A stretch of DNA of 64,000 nt from an uncultured Eubacterium sp. (GCA_947088865.1 CAMUHY010000003.1:1-64000), one strand, 5' to 3'. Counted from the stretch's first letter, positions 16,183-23,894 are shown. A program made the numbers and translations. The notes: a model not told the origin generated them from the sequence alone.

Positions 16183-17289
16183 TTATGCTCTATTATTGCT
16201 TATAAATTTCCAATATTCCTGCATACTGTATTGATAATATAATGCCGTTTTTTTCTGACTTAACAATTTCATATCATGTATTTGCTTTTGCAGCATATTC
16301 ATAAAGTCTCTCCTATCATGCAGCCCCATATTTCCAGCTTCCAGCGGAAGAGACGTCAAACCACCCAGCTTACTTATGCCCATATGTGCTTCTAATGCTC
16401 TCATTTCTACAATCGATGCACATTTAGGGTTGATTTCATTGATATGTATGGTCTGCTCAAATTCATCACCGTTTTCATCAACACCTTTTGCAATAACTAT
16501 TGGGTCATTTTCTGTTGATTCTTTTGCATATTTGATATAAAAAGATAACCCTGTACCATTTCCGCCAGAATATATCATATCGTCTTCCATATAAATTTGA
16601 TAAACTTTCTGTGTCTGTGCCACATTGCTTAGCTGCCCTATCTGTCTGCGTTTCCAAGCACTTTTCTCGGCAAGCCTCTCATATTCTTTTTGTTTTTCTT
16701 CCCTTGCCTTTCGTGCTTCAACAAATTCTGACGATGAAACGGTAACTCTTCCTTCACTGACGATGCAGGCATGATTGATTTCTCCATTTTTGTCAAATGT
16801 TATTAAAAATCCTTGATTTACTTCCATTCTATAATGCTTTGCAATAAAATTATCAACACGCTGCATAACCTGTTGTGCAAGTTTTGGATTATTCTGCATT
16901 TTTTCTTCCAATTCTGGCGGTATAACAACGGACATCTTTCCAACCATTGAATTTATTTTCGATTGCACTTTTGAATCCTGCATAGATGGTTCTGCTCCTG
17001 ATGGCGTCCACTCTAAAACAGACTTATCGGCAGGTTCTAAAAAATACGCATCCCAAGGATAATCATTGCGCCCCCATAAACCGTCATCAATTTTTGACGT
17101 ATCCATCACATTGTAATATGCTCCAGGATATCTTGATTTTAACATTTCCTGAAAATTGGCGCCTTCTGTTCTATTTGCTTCTTTTGCAGCGACAAGCTCT
17201 GAAAAATTTACACCTGCACGCTTTCCCATTGCTATATTGCTCTGGTACTGATTTGTTAAATAATGCCCTTCTCTCACTCCAAAATCCAT
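16183..17289 (-). CDS. Uncharacterised Firmicutes protein
   Basis: I do not recognise a characterised family. The 368 aa protein has no signal peptide or membrane segment and looks soluble. Visible features: an acidic/aromatic block WGRNDYPWDAYFLEPADKSV near residue 75; a charged helical stretch rich in Glu, Arg and Lys at about 190-225 (coiled-coil-like); a Gly-rich YSGGNGTGLSFYIKYAKE; and a C-terminal helical LQKQIHDMKLLSQKK segment. Similar sequences occur as lineage-restricted genes of unknown function in Lachnospiraceae. Start ATG at 17289 with GGAG nine bases upstream; a TTG two codons earlier is also possible. It is monocistronic, with a terminator just downstream. Confidence 0.75.
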   Translation of the reverse strand: MDFGVREGHYLTNQYQSNIAMGKRAGVNFSELVAAKEANRTEGANFQEMLKSRYPGAYYNVMDTSKIDDGLWGRNDYPWDAYFLEPADKSVLEWTPSGAEPSMQDSKVQSKINSMVGKMSVVIPPELEEKMQNNPKLAQQVMQRVDNFIAKHYRMEVNQGFLITFDKNGEINHACIVSEGRVTVSSSEFVEARKAREEKQKEYERLAEKSAWKRRQIGQLSNVAQTQKVYQIYMEDDMIYSGGNGTGLSFYIKYAKESTENDPIVIAKGVDENGDEFEQTIHINEINPKCASIVEMRALEAHMGISKLGGLTSLPLEAGNMGLHDRRDFMNMLQKQIHDMKLLSQKKTALYYQYSMQEYWKFISNNRA

Positions 17290-17481
17290 TTTCAACTTCT
17301 CCTTTTATTTTTTATCATCATAGACAAAATAAATATTCTTCTATTTTCTTCAACATCTTGTAAATTCACTATAAAATAACTCTAAACATCTGTTTTTTAT
17401 ATCGGCAAACTATAAATGTTTTCGAGTTAAAAGGAATGAAAAATAACTTTTATGGAATGAAAGAAAAACGATTTTCTTTTA

Positions 17482-17510
17482 TTGTATTATCGCTAAAAAA
17501 ATTGTATAAT
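17482..17510 (+). promoter_or_regulatory. Promoter of ylmH-like gene
   Basis: TTGTAT (17482-17487), 17 bases, TATAAT (17505-17510). Transcription would start near 17517, leaving an 80-base leader. The rest of the 309-base gap at 17290-17598 is AT-rich, with a GCCGATAT sequence on the minus strand near 17400. Confidence 0.6.
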
Positions 17511-17539
17511 CAATCCTATATTTATTTTGACCTTATTTT

Positions 17540-17570
17540 GAAAGTCTTTTTTAGTAAAAATTTGACTTTC
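17540..17570 (+). other. Leader hairpin upstream of ylmH-like gene
   Basis: Perfect inverted repeat GAAAGTC (17540-17546)/GACTTTC (17564-17570) in the predicted 5' leader, 28 bases before the start codon. No T-run follows it, so it is not an attenuator of the usual kind; a regulatory role is a guess. Confidence 0.35.
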
Positions 17571-17598
17571 CTATTTTGCCGCTTATGAAAGGATAATT

Positions 17599-18369
17599 AT
17601 GAACGAAGAAACGCTTATTCGCCGAAAAATTCTTGACAGTGCAACAAAAGCATATCATCAAAACATCTACACCTATACAGGATTTCTAGGAATAAACGAG
17701 CTTGCTATATATCACTCAATGTCACATGATTTGTCGTTTATATCCAGTTGCTGTTTTGGAGGAAATGAAGCCTGTGAACGACAAATGATACAATTTGGCT
17801 CAAAAGAAGAATTGGGCTACTCTGAGGAATTTCCCATCGATATGATTAAAATTTCTCCTGTATCGCCTAAATTTGCGGAATCACTAGGGCATCGCGATTA
17901 TCTTGGAGCATTGATGAATACTGGAATTGAGCGAAGTCTTTTAGGGGATATTATCATAAAAAATGCAAACGCCTATCTATTTTGTGCAAGGCATATTTCA
18001 GACTTTATCGAAACTAATGTTGTAACAATCAAACACACCAATGTTGTCTGCACCAATATTACAAAAAATACCGATACAGACGATATTGATATAATAAAGC
18101 CAGAACTAAAAGAACTTGAACTGATTGCCGCCTCTCCTAGAGTGGACGCGATTGTAGCCAGTATCACAAAACTTTCACGCAGCAATGCAGCCGAATTATT
18201 CAGCGCCAAAAAAATATATATCAATGGCATATGCAATGAAAATAAAAGCTATCCGCTAAAATCAGGCGATATTCTTGTTATTCGCGGCACAGGCAAATTT
18301 ATCTATCTTGGCTGTGGCAATGAAACGCGAAAGGGCAGAGTTTATGTGCATTTAAAGCAGTATGTTTAA
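17599..18369 (+). CDS. ylmH: YlmH-family RNA-binding (S4 domain) protein
   Basis: The protein (256 aa) matches the YlmH family: an N-terminal GFLGINELAIYH region, FGGNEACERQMIQFG, PKFAESLGHRDYLGALMNTGIERSLLGDI, then a C-terminal S4 RNA-binding domain (about residues 180-245, with LSRSNAAELFSAKKIYING). YlmH homologues have been linked to ribosome-associated quality control and, by location, to cell division. Here it is detached from the usual ylm/divIVA cluster. The ATG at 17599 follows AAAGGA. Promoter, leader hairpin and downstream inverted repeats indicate a single-gene transcript. Confidence 0.9.
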   Translation: MNEETLIRRKILDSATKAYHQNIYTYTGFLGINELAIYHSMSHDLSFISSCCFGGNEACERQMIQFGSKEELGYSEEFPIDMIKISPVSPKFAESLGHRDYLGALMNTGIERSLLGDIIIKNANAYLFCARHISDFIETNVVTIKHTNVVCTNITKNTDTDDIDIIKPELKELELIAASPRVDAIVASITKLSRSNAAELFSAKKIYINGICNENKSYPLKSGDILVIRGTGKFIYLGCGNETRKGRVYVHLKQYV

Positions 18370-18380
18370 TATTTCTAATA

Positions 18381-18480
18381 AGAAAACTTTATCAAATAAA
18401 AAGACTATTGCAAAATAGAAATATTACATTTGATGTAAACAACATCTTATGATAAAGTTTCTTTTTGCAATAGTCTGTTT
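18381..18480 (+). terminator. Interleaved inverted repeats / terminator after ylmH
   Basis: Two inverted repeats are interleaved in the order A-B-A'-B'. A (AGAAAACTTTATCA, 18381-18394) pairs with TGATAAAGTTTCT (18450-18462); B (AGACTATTGCAAAA, 18402-18415) pairs perfectly with TTTTGCAATAGTCT (18463-18476), followed by GTTTT. B/B' alone makes a long terminator stem. Both together would form a pseudoknot, or the two stems are alternatives. Confidence 0.55.
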
Positions 18481-18513
18481 TAATAATACAAATGAAACAT
18501 AGAGCTTTTATTT

Positions 18514-18960
18514 TCACATAAAATAGTTGCATTTCTCCAAATAAAAATTTTGTTCTTTTTTAAAAAGCTCTACCAATGGAGTTATATTTTTTTCCTGTTG
18601 ATATTTTTTCAACCCTTCCAAATACATATTTCTATTTATATTTTCAATGACCACAGGAATCATTCTATTTTTTAAACATTCTCTAAAAAGAATGAATCTG
18701 CCTGTTCTGCCATTGACATCTTGAAATGATGGATGCTTTCATACCTGGCATGAAACTCTGCCAATACAAAAATCGTAACATTCTGCTTAAAATACCATTG
18801 AATAAGTAAGTCCATCTCATTACTGACATCTTCTGGTTTTGTAGTCTGATATATCCCAATCATATTAGGACGCTTTTTATAGTCGCCAATAGCATAACCA
18901 TTTGCACGGTCTTCAAATACACCAAATTTTAATTCATAAGGAAATGAAAATTTTAAAAAT
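18514..18960 (-). pseudogene. Fic/DOC-family protein remnant, frameshifted
   Basis: Fic enzymes transfer AMP or related groups to protein targets through an HPFxxGNGRxxR-type motif. On the minus strand the frame ...RPNMIGIYQTTKPEDVSNEM...FHARYESIH (to about 18730) is clearly Fic. At the active-site motif the sequence slips by one missing base: read in the shifted frame it continues HPFQDVNGRTGRFILFRE to a TGA at 18514-18516, encoding the normal Fic C-terminus. The 5' part is also missing: readable sequence starts near 18960 with no start codon and only about 148 codons remain of a roughly 200-codon gene. No antitoxin gene is adjacent. It is inactive unless this is a sequencing error. Confidence 0.8.
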
Positions 18961-18987
18961 TTTTATTTGTTTCCTCCATATAAATCC

Positions 18988-19485
18988 TCAGACAGCATAA
19001 TCAATATTTTTTCCTACCATGGCTTCATAATCTGCACCCTTTTTATTTTTCATATAAGGATTAGACTCATCATACTTAATGGAAGTTGCCGTTGTTCCAC
19101 CTGCTGTATATGACCTGCCGCACTCTGGACAAATGGCTGTTTTTATTGATACCGATGCCTGTAAAACCTTTCCATTGCCTTTTTGCGCCTTATTATACAC
19201 ATTGTTTACATGCTCCTGCTCATGCGCCCTTACTGCTGCACCCGAAGCCTCTGGCGAGACATGGGAAGCCGCCTTAAAAGAAACATTTTCATTCGAGCCA
19301 TCTTTATATTTTCTGCTGGCACATGCTGAACATTCCACTGCCCCCGCTCTTTTTAAAGAACGAATCTGTGCGTTACTGATTCCTTCTGTATGCCCTGATT
19401 TAATTGCCGAAATCATATCATTTCTGGACATATGATTATTTGAAATGGCATTTGTATACCCATAATTACCTAAACCAACTGTCAT
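18988..19485 (-). CDS. Small zinc-site protein, SprA-like / putative metalloprotease-related
   Basis: This 165 aa soluble protein has two Cys pairs (CSAC near residue 53 and CPEC near 118) and a HEQEHV motif near residue 88, consistent with a metal-binding fold. It resembles the SprA-related putative metalloproteases of Firmicutes (RAHEQEHV...ASVSI...CPECGRSY), whose activity is unproven. The first 50 residues carry a helical segment (MISAIKSGHTEGISNAQI). The start ATG at 19485 has GGGGGAG seven bases before, and a good promoter lies at 19544-19572. The family assignment is moderate; catalysis is unknown. Confidence 0.65.
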   Translation of the reverse strand: MTVGLGNYGYTNAISNNHMSRNDMISAIKSGHTEGISNAQIRSLKRAGAVECSACASRKYKDGSNENVSFKAASHVSPEASGAAVRAHEQEHVNNVYNKAQKGNGKVLQASVSIKTAICPECGRSYTAGGTTATSIKYDESNPYMKNKKGADYEAMVGKNIDYAV

Positions 19486-19543
19486 ATTGAATCTCCCCCT
19501 CTATCCATAAAATGTGATTATCTCAATCTATATCTTTGGCAAT

Positions 19544-19572
19544 ATTATACAAAATATGTAACATGGATGCAA
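19544..19572 (-). promoter_or_regulatory. Promoter of the 165 aa zinc-site protein gene
   Basis: TTGCAT (19567-19572), 17 bases, TATAAT (19544-19549) on the minus strand, about 60 bases before the start codon. Confidence 0.6.
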
Positions 19573-19604
19573 TCCTCATTTATACTTGTCTATATTTCTC
19601 ACAC

Positions 19605-20006
19605 TTATGCTTGACTTAAAAATGCACCTAGTTTTTTATCTTCTGTGCGAATATGTGAAATCAAAACACCGATATGTCCGTTTAGCTTTCCCAGCTCTAC
19701 AATGGTTGGACCTGATACCGATATGTTGGATGTAATTTCCTTTAATGTCTGCTTATACTGTTCATGGAAAGCTTTATGCGCTGTGATATTGGGATAATTA
19801 CTTTGTTTTTGAAGTCTTTCTTCATGTGAAAAATGCTGTTCTACATAATTATTTAAAAATTTTATGGTCGCATCCATAGAAGTGCGCCCTTCTCCTTTAC
19901 TGCAAGCCTCCAGTAACTTATTTACAGCCTGTATCAGTTCACGGTGTTCTTTGTCAATTATTGCATTTCCCGTCTCTAATTGCTTTGTAAATTCATACTT
20001 ACTCAT
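19605..20006 (-). CDS. Bacteriohemerythrin
   Basis: Single-domain hemerythrin (133 aa) that binds O2 (or NO) at a non-haem di-iron centre. The ligand set is present in order: DKEHREL, HFSHEE, HKAFHEQY and HIRTEDKK. In anaerobes such proteins serve in oxygen sensing, storage or detoxification. Its ATG overlaps the TGA of the preceding DUF134-NifX gene by four bases (ATGA at 20003-20006), indicating translational coupling and a shared role in iron or redox homeostasis. GGAGG lies nine bases upstream, inside the preceding gene. Confidence 0.92.
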   Translation of the reverse strand: MSKYEFTKQLETGNAIIDKEHRELIQAVNKLLEACSKGEGRTSMDATIKFLNNYVEQHFSHEERLQKQSNYPNITAHKAFHEQYKQTLKEITSNISVSGPTIVELGKLNGHIGVLISHIRTEDKKLGAFLSQA

Positions 20007-20785
20007 TCACATTTACCTCCATTTCCCATACAATGATGCTTTTCTTCTCCACAATGATGACCTTCATGGTGGTCATGATGATTACACTGAACATCCGAAT
20101 CAAATTGAAGATTACCAGCAAGCAGGGCATTAACCGCTTCATCCGCATTGCCAGACACACCGCCATAAAGCTTAATTCCAGCTTCTGCCAGCGCCATTTT
20201 AGCGCCCCCGCCAATTCCTCCGCAAATCAGTACATTTACCCCCAACGATGCAAGCATTCCTGCCAAAGCTCCATGTCCATTCCCATTGGTATCTATAATT
20301 TGTGCATCGGTAACCTTTCCATCTAAAGTATGATAAACTTTAAATTGTTCTGTATGCCCAAAATGTTGGAATACATTTCCATTTTCATAAGTAACTGCAA
20401 TTTTCATCATTTCTAATTCCTTTCTACCTACACTCTGACTATTGTCTGCATAATCCGCCTTACTGCACTTTTTCCCACAGCAGTTCCATGCTGAACCATC
20501 ACAGAGCATGTAATTTCCGCCGGAAATATACAGTGTTTTTCCATGTACAATACAATCTGCAATCTTTGTTCTTGCCCTCTCATACATCTCTGTGACGGTT
20601 GTGCGAGAAACACCCATTTGCTTGGCACACTGCTCATGTGTCTTTTTTTCATAATCAATCAAACGAACGGTCTCAAATTCATCCACCATCAAGAAAACTT
20701 GTTCTGCACTTTCTATTCCACATGGAGCAAAACTATCGTACAAGGGTTCAAAACAAATTCTTCTGCACCGAATTGGTCTTGCCAT
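20003..20785 (-). CDS. DUF134-NifX/NifB-type fusion with His-rich tail
   Basis: Residues 1-105 are a DUF134 domain (MARPIRCRRICFEP, then a helix-turn-helix CAKQMGVSRTTVTEMYERAR), a likely DNA-binding protein with a Cys cluster (LCDGSAWNCCGKKC). Residues 127-225 are a dinitrogenase Fe-Mo cofactor-type domain (MKIAVTYENGNVFQHFG, VNVLICGGIGGGA), which binds iron-sulfur cofactors in NifX/NafY. A His/Cys-rich tail follows (CNHHDHHEGHHCG). The linker before M126/M127 is encoded by AAAGGA, spaced like a ribosome site, so this may be a fusion of two formerly separate genes and the C-terminal part may also be made alone from 20410 or 20407. It is coupled to bacteriohemerythrin. Confidence 0.85.
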   Translation of the reverse strand: MARPIRCRRICFEPLYDSFAPCGIESAEQVFLMVDEFETVRLIDYEKKTHEQCAKQMGVSRTTVTEMYERARTKIADCIVHGKTLYISGGNYMLCDGSAWNCCGKKCSKADYADNSQSVGRKELEMMKIAVTYENGNVFQHFGHTEQFKVYHTLDGKVTDAQIIDTNGNGHGALAGMLASLGVNVLICGGIGGGAKMALAEAGIKLYGGVSGNADEAVNALLAGNLQFDSDVQCNHHDHHEGHHCGEEKHHCMGNGGKCE

Positions 20786-20819
20786 CGATTCACCTCCATT
20801 TCCGACATATGACGATAAT

Positions 20820-20848
20820 ATTATAACTCAATCGTATATAAATTTCAA
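20820..20848 (-). promoter_or_regulatory. Promoter of the DUF134-NifX/hemerythrin operon
   Basis: TTGAAA (20843-20848), 17 bases, TATAAT (20820-20825) on the minus strand. A near-palindrome, CGNCATATGNCG, lies just downstream of the -10 and could be an operator, perhaps for the DUF134 domain; that is inference. Confidence 0.65.
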
Positions 20849-20890
20849 GATATTGTAAAATTTTATTCTTTGTATAAAGAAAATCCATTT

Positions 20891-21050
20891 TTTAACCTCA
20901 TCAAGGAAGTCCCCCACTTCAATGCTGCAAAGTCATAAGTGGGGGGGACTTCCTTGTTTCAGTGGGAGCTTATACTCCCACTGAAAAGCTACGATAGTAG
21001 CTATGAGGTTATGAGCAAGTAGCGTAGCGAATTGCGAATATCCGCTTAAC
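20891..21050 (+). repeat. Cloverleaf repeat, copy 1 (best conserved)
   Basis: Four stems abut with no unpaired bases at the junction. The closing stem is AACCTCAT (20894-20901) with ATGAGGTT (21003-21010). Hairpin 1 runs 20902-20956 (18-20 bp, CAAGGAAGTCCCCCACTT arm). Hairpin 2 is a perfect 12-bp stem TTTCAGTGGGAG/CTCCCACTGAAA (20957-20986, loop CTTATA). Hairpin 3 is AGCTAC/GTAGCT (20987-21002). A 40-base tail holds a further palindrome (AGCGAAT...ATCCGCT). It lies between the S1 gene's terminator and the DUF134 promoter, on the strand opposite to the genes. Other copies: 2222-2341, 48886-49039, 52944-53104. Confidence 0.9.
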
Positions 21051-21085
21051 TCGAACGCATATTCATCATTATGTCAAAAGACATG

Positions 21086-21120
21086 CTAAAAAAGGACAAT
21101 AACGTTTTGTTATTGTCCTT
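21086..21120 (-). terminator. Terminator of the ispH/S1 transcript
   Basis: Perfect 12-bp stem AAGGACAATAAC/GTTATTGTCCTT (arms 21109-21120 and 21092-21103) with a short loop, followed by TTTTTTAG on the minus strand, 24 bases beyond the S1 stop codon. Confidence 0.88.
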
Positions 21121-21143
21121 CTGTAAATTTTGATAATCAAAAA

Positions 21144-22238
21144 TTATTCTTCAACATTTTCTGAATCTTCTTCTTCATCCTGTTTTTCATCATAAAGAAG
21201 TGCTTTAATACTTAAACTAATCTTCTTATCTGCTTCATTCATATCAACAACCTTTGCTTCAACTTCCTGTCCAACAGAAAGAACATCAGAAGGCTTATTA
21301 ATATGTTCTTTTGAAATCTGTGAAACATGCAGCAGTGCATCAACGCCGTCTTCAAGCTGAACAAATGCGCCAAAATCAGTCATTCTTGCAACTGTTCCCT
21401 TTACTACATTGCCAATAGCATACTTTACTGCAACATCATTCCATGGATTAAGGTCTGGATATTTTACACTTAACGCTATCTTCTCACCATTAATCTCTTT
21501 GATAAAGCACTTTACAGAATCCCCAATCTTATACATTTTCTTAGGATTCTCTGTTCTTCCCCATGACATCTCTGAAATATGAAGAAGTCCATCCACTCCG
21601 CCTAAATCAATAAATGCGCCAAAGTCCGTTACATTTTTAACTGTTCCTTCAATTGTATCGCCCTCTTTGATTCTATCAAGAAGCTCTCTTCTTAACTTTT
21701 CTTTGACAGCAACAATAAGCTGTTTACAATCGCCGATAATTCTTCTCTTCTTAGGATTATACTCTGTGATAACAAAGGAAACATCCTTATTCATATATAC
21801 TGATAAATCCTTGACAAATACATCTGAAACAAGGCTTGCTGGGATAAAGATTCTTGTCTCGTCAATAATAACGCCAAGTCCACCCTTCATTACTTGATTT
21901 ACTTTCGCTGTGAGGACTGTTTGATTTTCAAAAGCCTCCTCAAGCTTCTTGCTTCCCTGTTCTGCGATAAGACCTTTCCTTGAAAGGATAACCTGTCCTT
22001 CGCCGTCGTTGAACTTACGTACTTTAGCCTGCATCTCATCGCCAACTTTAACAACATCTCTTAAATCAATACCAAGTTGAGATGAGTAATCACTTCTTGA
22101 TATAATACCATCGGCTTTATATCCGATATTAAGAACTATCTGGTCTTCCTTAACATCGATAACAGTACCGTCTACGACCTCTCCTGTATGTATTTGCTTA
22201 ATTGATTCCTCTAACATCTCTGCAAAATTCTCTGACAT
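21144..22238 (-). CDS. S1 RNA-binding domain protein (ribosomal protein S1-like)
   Basis: Four S1 domains are visible in 364 aa: GEVVDGTVIDVKEDQIVLNIGYKADG, the divergent GGLGVIIDETRIFIPASLV, EGTVKNVTDFGAFIDLGGVDGLLHISEM and KGTVARMTDFGAFVQLEDGVDALLHVSQ. It resembles short Firmicutes S1 proteins that bind mRNA and influence translation. The ATG at 22238 follows GAGGAGG. It starts 41 bases inside ispH in another frame. In several Clostridia IspH and S1 are one fused protein, so this overlap is a related arrangement. The acidic C-terminus (DEEEDSENVEE) is typical. Confidence 0.9.
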   Translation of the reverse strand: MSENFAEMLEESIKQIHTGEVVDGTVIDVKEDQIVLNIGYKADGIISRSDYSSQLGIDLRDVVKVGDEMQAKVRKFNDGEGQVILSRKGLIAEQGSKKLEEAFENQTVLTAKVNQVMKGGLGVIIDETRIFIPASLVSDVFVKDLSVYMNKDVSFVITEYNPKKRRIIGDCKQLIVAVKEKLRRELLDRIKEGDTIEGTVKNVTDFGAFIDLGGVDGLLHISEMSWGRTENPKKMYKIGDSVKCFIKEINGEKIALSVKYPDLNPWNDVAVKYAIGNVVKGTVARMTDFGAFVQLEDGVDALLHVSQISKEHINKPSDVLSVGQEVEAKVVDMNEADKKISLSIKALLYDEKQDEEEDSENVEE

Positions 22239-23073
22239 TAGTGCAAACCTCCTCAATAATATTATTCGGGGTTGATGCCCCAGCTGTAATACCTATGCAT
22301 TCTGCCATGGCCAAACCACTAAGGTCAAGGTCATTAATCGTCTGAATGTAGTATGTCTTTTCACATTCATTCTTACAGATTTCATACAGTTTTCTCGTGT
22401 TGGAACTGCTGCTGCCGCCAATAACAATTACTGCATCAGCTTGCCTTGCAATTTCTCTTGCCTCCGTCTGTCGTTCCTCAGTAGCATTACAAATTGTATT
22501 ACGAATGACAACATTGTAACCCTTTTTTTCAATAATTTCAACTAATTCTTTAAATTTATTGTAATTAAATGTCGTTTGTGACACTATGCACACTTTTTTT
22601 TCGACATCCAGCACCAAATTTTGTGCTTTTTCAACAGTATCTATCACAATAGCAGGTGTCTTTGACCACCCCATTATCCCCTCAACTTCCGGATGCTTTT
22701 CATTGCCTATAATAACAATCTGACTGCCGTCCCTGCTTTCCTGCTCCACAATGCGATGGATTTTTAAAACAAAGGGACAAGTCGCATCGACCACATTAAT
22801 ATTATTATTTTTTAATTCTTCATATATATTTTTTGCTACACCATGTGAGCGGATAACAACTGTTTTCTCTTTGCTGCCGTCTTCTGTCAATGCCTTTATG
22901 TCTTCTACAATCTTAACGCCTTTATATTCAAGGTCTTTTACAACTTCCTCATTATGGATAATCGGACCATATGTATAAATATTCCCCTTGCCACACTGCT
23001 CATAAACAGTATCCACTGCCCTTTGAACGCCAAAACAAAACCCTGCGGACTTTGCCACTATCATCTTTTTCAT
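22198..23073 (-). CDS. ispH: 4-hydroxy-3-methylbut-2-enyl diphosphate reductase
   Basis: IspH performs the last step of the MEP isoprenoid pathway, reducing HMBPP to IPP and DMAPP with a 4Fe-4S cluster. The three cluster Cys residues are in CFGVQRAVD, DATCPFVLKIH and NTICNATEERQ; substrate-binding His residues in YTYGPIIHNEEVV and NEKHPEVEGIMGW are intact. Length is 291 aa, normal. It follows cmk by about 110 bases and overlaps the S1 gene by 41 bases at its 3' end, so the two are likely translated from one message. Confidence 0.95.
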   Translation of the reverse strand: MKKMIVAKSAGFCFGVQRAVDTVYEQCGKGNIYTYGPIIHNEEVVKDLEYKGVKIVEDIKALTEDGSKEKTVVIRSHGVAKNIYEELKNNNINVVDATCPFVLKIHRIVEQESRDGSQIVIIGNEKHPEVEGIMGWSKTPAIVIDTVEKAQNLVLDVEKKVCIVSQTTFNYNKFKELVEIIEKKGYNVVIRNTICNATEERQTEAREIARQADAVIVIGGSSSSNTRKLYEICKNECEKTYYIQTINDLDLSGLAMAECIGITAGASTPNNIIEEVCTNVREFCRDVRGIN

Positions 23074-23186
23074 AGAAACAACAACTCTCCTATATCCATT
23101 TTTTTCATATCAATTCATATTCTTTATTCTTATTTCACTGATACATATCAAAGCAGATGAATACCCTTATTTTCACACAAAAAAAT

Positions 23187-23867
23187 CTATTTATCAACTT
23201 CTAATTTTTTACTTTGAATAATCGTTATTATCCTATCGACCACTTCTTCAATCCCCATATCGGATGTATCAAGCAAAATGGCATCCTCTGCCTGCTTTAG
23301 AGGACTAATTTTTCTATTCATATCTTCATAATCACGCTTTTCAATATCGCTCTTAATCTCATCAAAATTACATATTACACTTTTTTGTTTTAATTCATTA
23401 AATCTTCTTGTTGTTCTAGCTTCTACACTTGCTGTAAGATAAATTTTACAAAAAGCATCCGGCAAAACCGTTGTGCCAATATCTCTGCCATCCATAACAA
23501 CATTTGATATCGATGCCAACTTTCTTTGCAATTCTACCAGCTTGGTGCGCACCGATGCATATTTCGATGTTTTAGAAGCCATCTTTCCAGTTTCTTCTGT
23601 CCTAAGCAACGCCGTTACATTCTCTCCATTTAAAAAAACCTGCTGCTCGCCATCAATATATTCAATTGTAATATCTACATCATGGACAGCGCTATCAATT
23701 TCTTTTTCATTATCTGCATGAATATTATGTCTATTAAAATATACAGCCATCGCTCTATACATTGCACCTGTATCTACATATACATAATTCATCTTTTTTG
23801 CAATTTCTTTTGCAATGGTACTTTTTCCCGCTCCTGCCGGACCATCTATTGCTATTGAATAATTCAT
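23187..23867 (-). CDS. cmk: Cytidylate kinase
   Basis: Cmk phosphorylates CMP and dCMP with ATP, feeding CTP/dCTP synthesis. The P-loop IDGPAGAGKSTIAKE, the CMP-binding YVDTGAMYRAMA and the MDGRDIGTTVLPDA motif are all present; 226 aa is standard. GGGAG lies six bases before the ATG. The order flavoprotein (HI0933 type)-cmk-ispH-S1 seen here is a common clostridial cluster. Two tandem hairpins separate it from the upstream flavoprotein gene. Confidence 0.95.
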   Translation of the reverse strand: MNYSIAIDGPAGAGKSTIAKEIAKKMNYVYVDTGAMYRAMAVYFNRHNIHADNEKEIDSAVHDVDITIEYIDGEQQVFLNGENVTALLRTEETGKMASKTSKYASVRTKLVELQRKLASISNVVMDGRDIGTTVLPDAFCKIYLTASVEARTTRRFNELKQKSVICNFDEIKSDIEKRDYEDMNRKISPLKQAEDAILLDTSDMGIEEVVDRIITIIQSKKLEVDK

Positions 23868-23894
23868 ACTAATCTCCCATCCTTACTCCACTTG

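Noticed and set aside
20891-21050. Ordinary intrinsic terminator of the S1 gene
   Set aside because: A proper terminator with T-run is already present at 21086-21120. The repeat has no T-run and extends over four stems.
20891-21050. TnpB guide-RNA scaffold (omega RNA)
   Set aside because: Hairpin-rich ends of TnpB elements can look similar, but no tnpB gene adjoins any copy. Kept only as a hypothesis within the finding.
20891-21050. tRNA-like gene because of the cloverleaf shape
   Set aside because: Stem lengths (8, 18-20, 12 and 6 bp) and loops do not fit tRNA, and there is no T-loop or CCA-type end.
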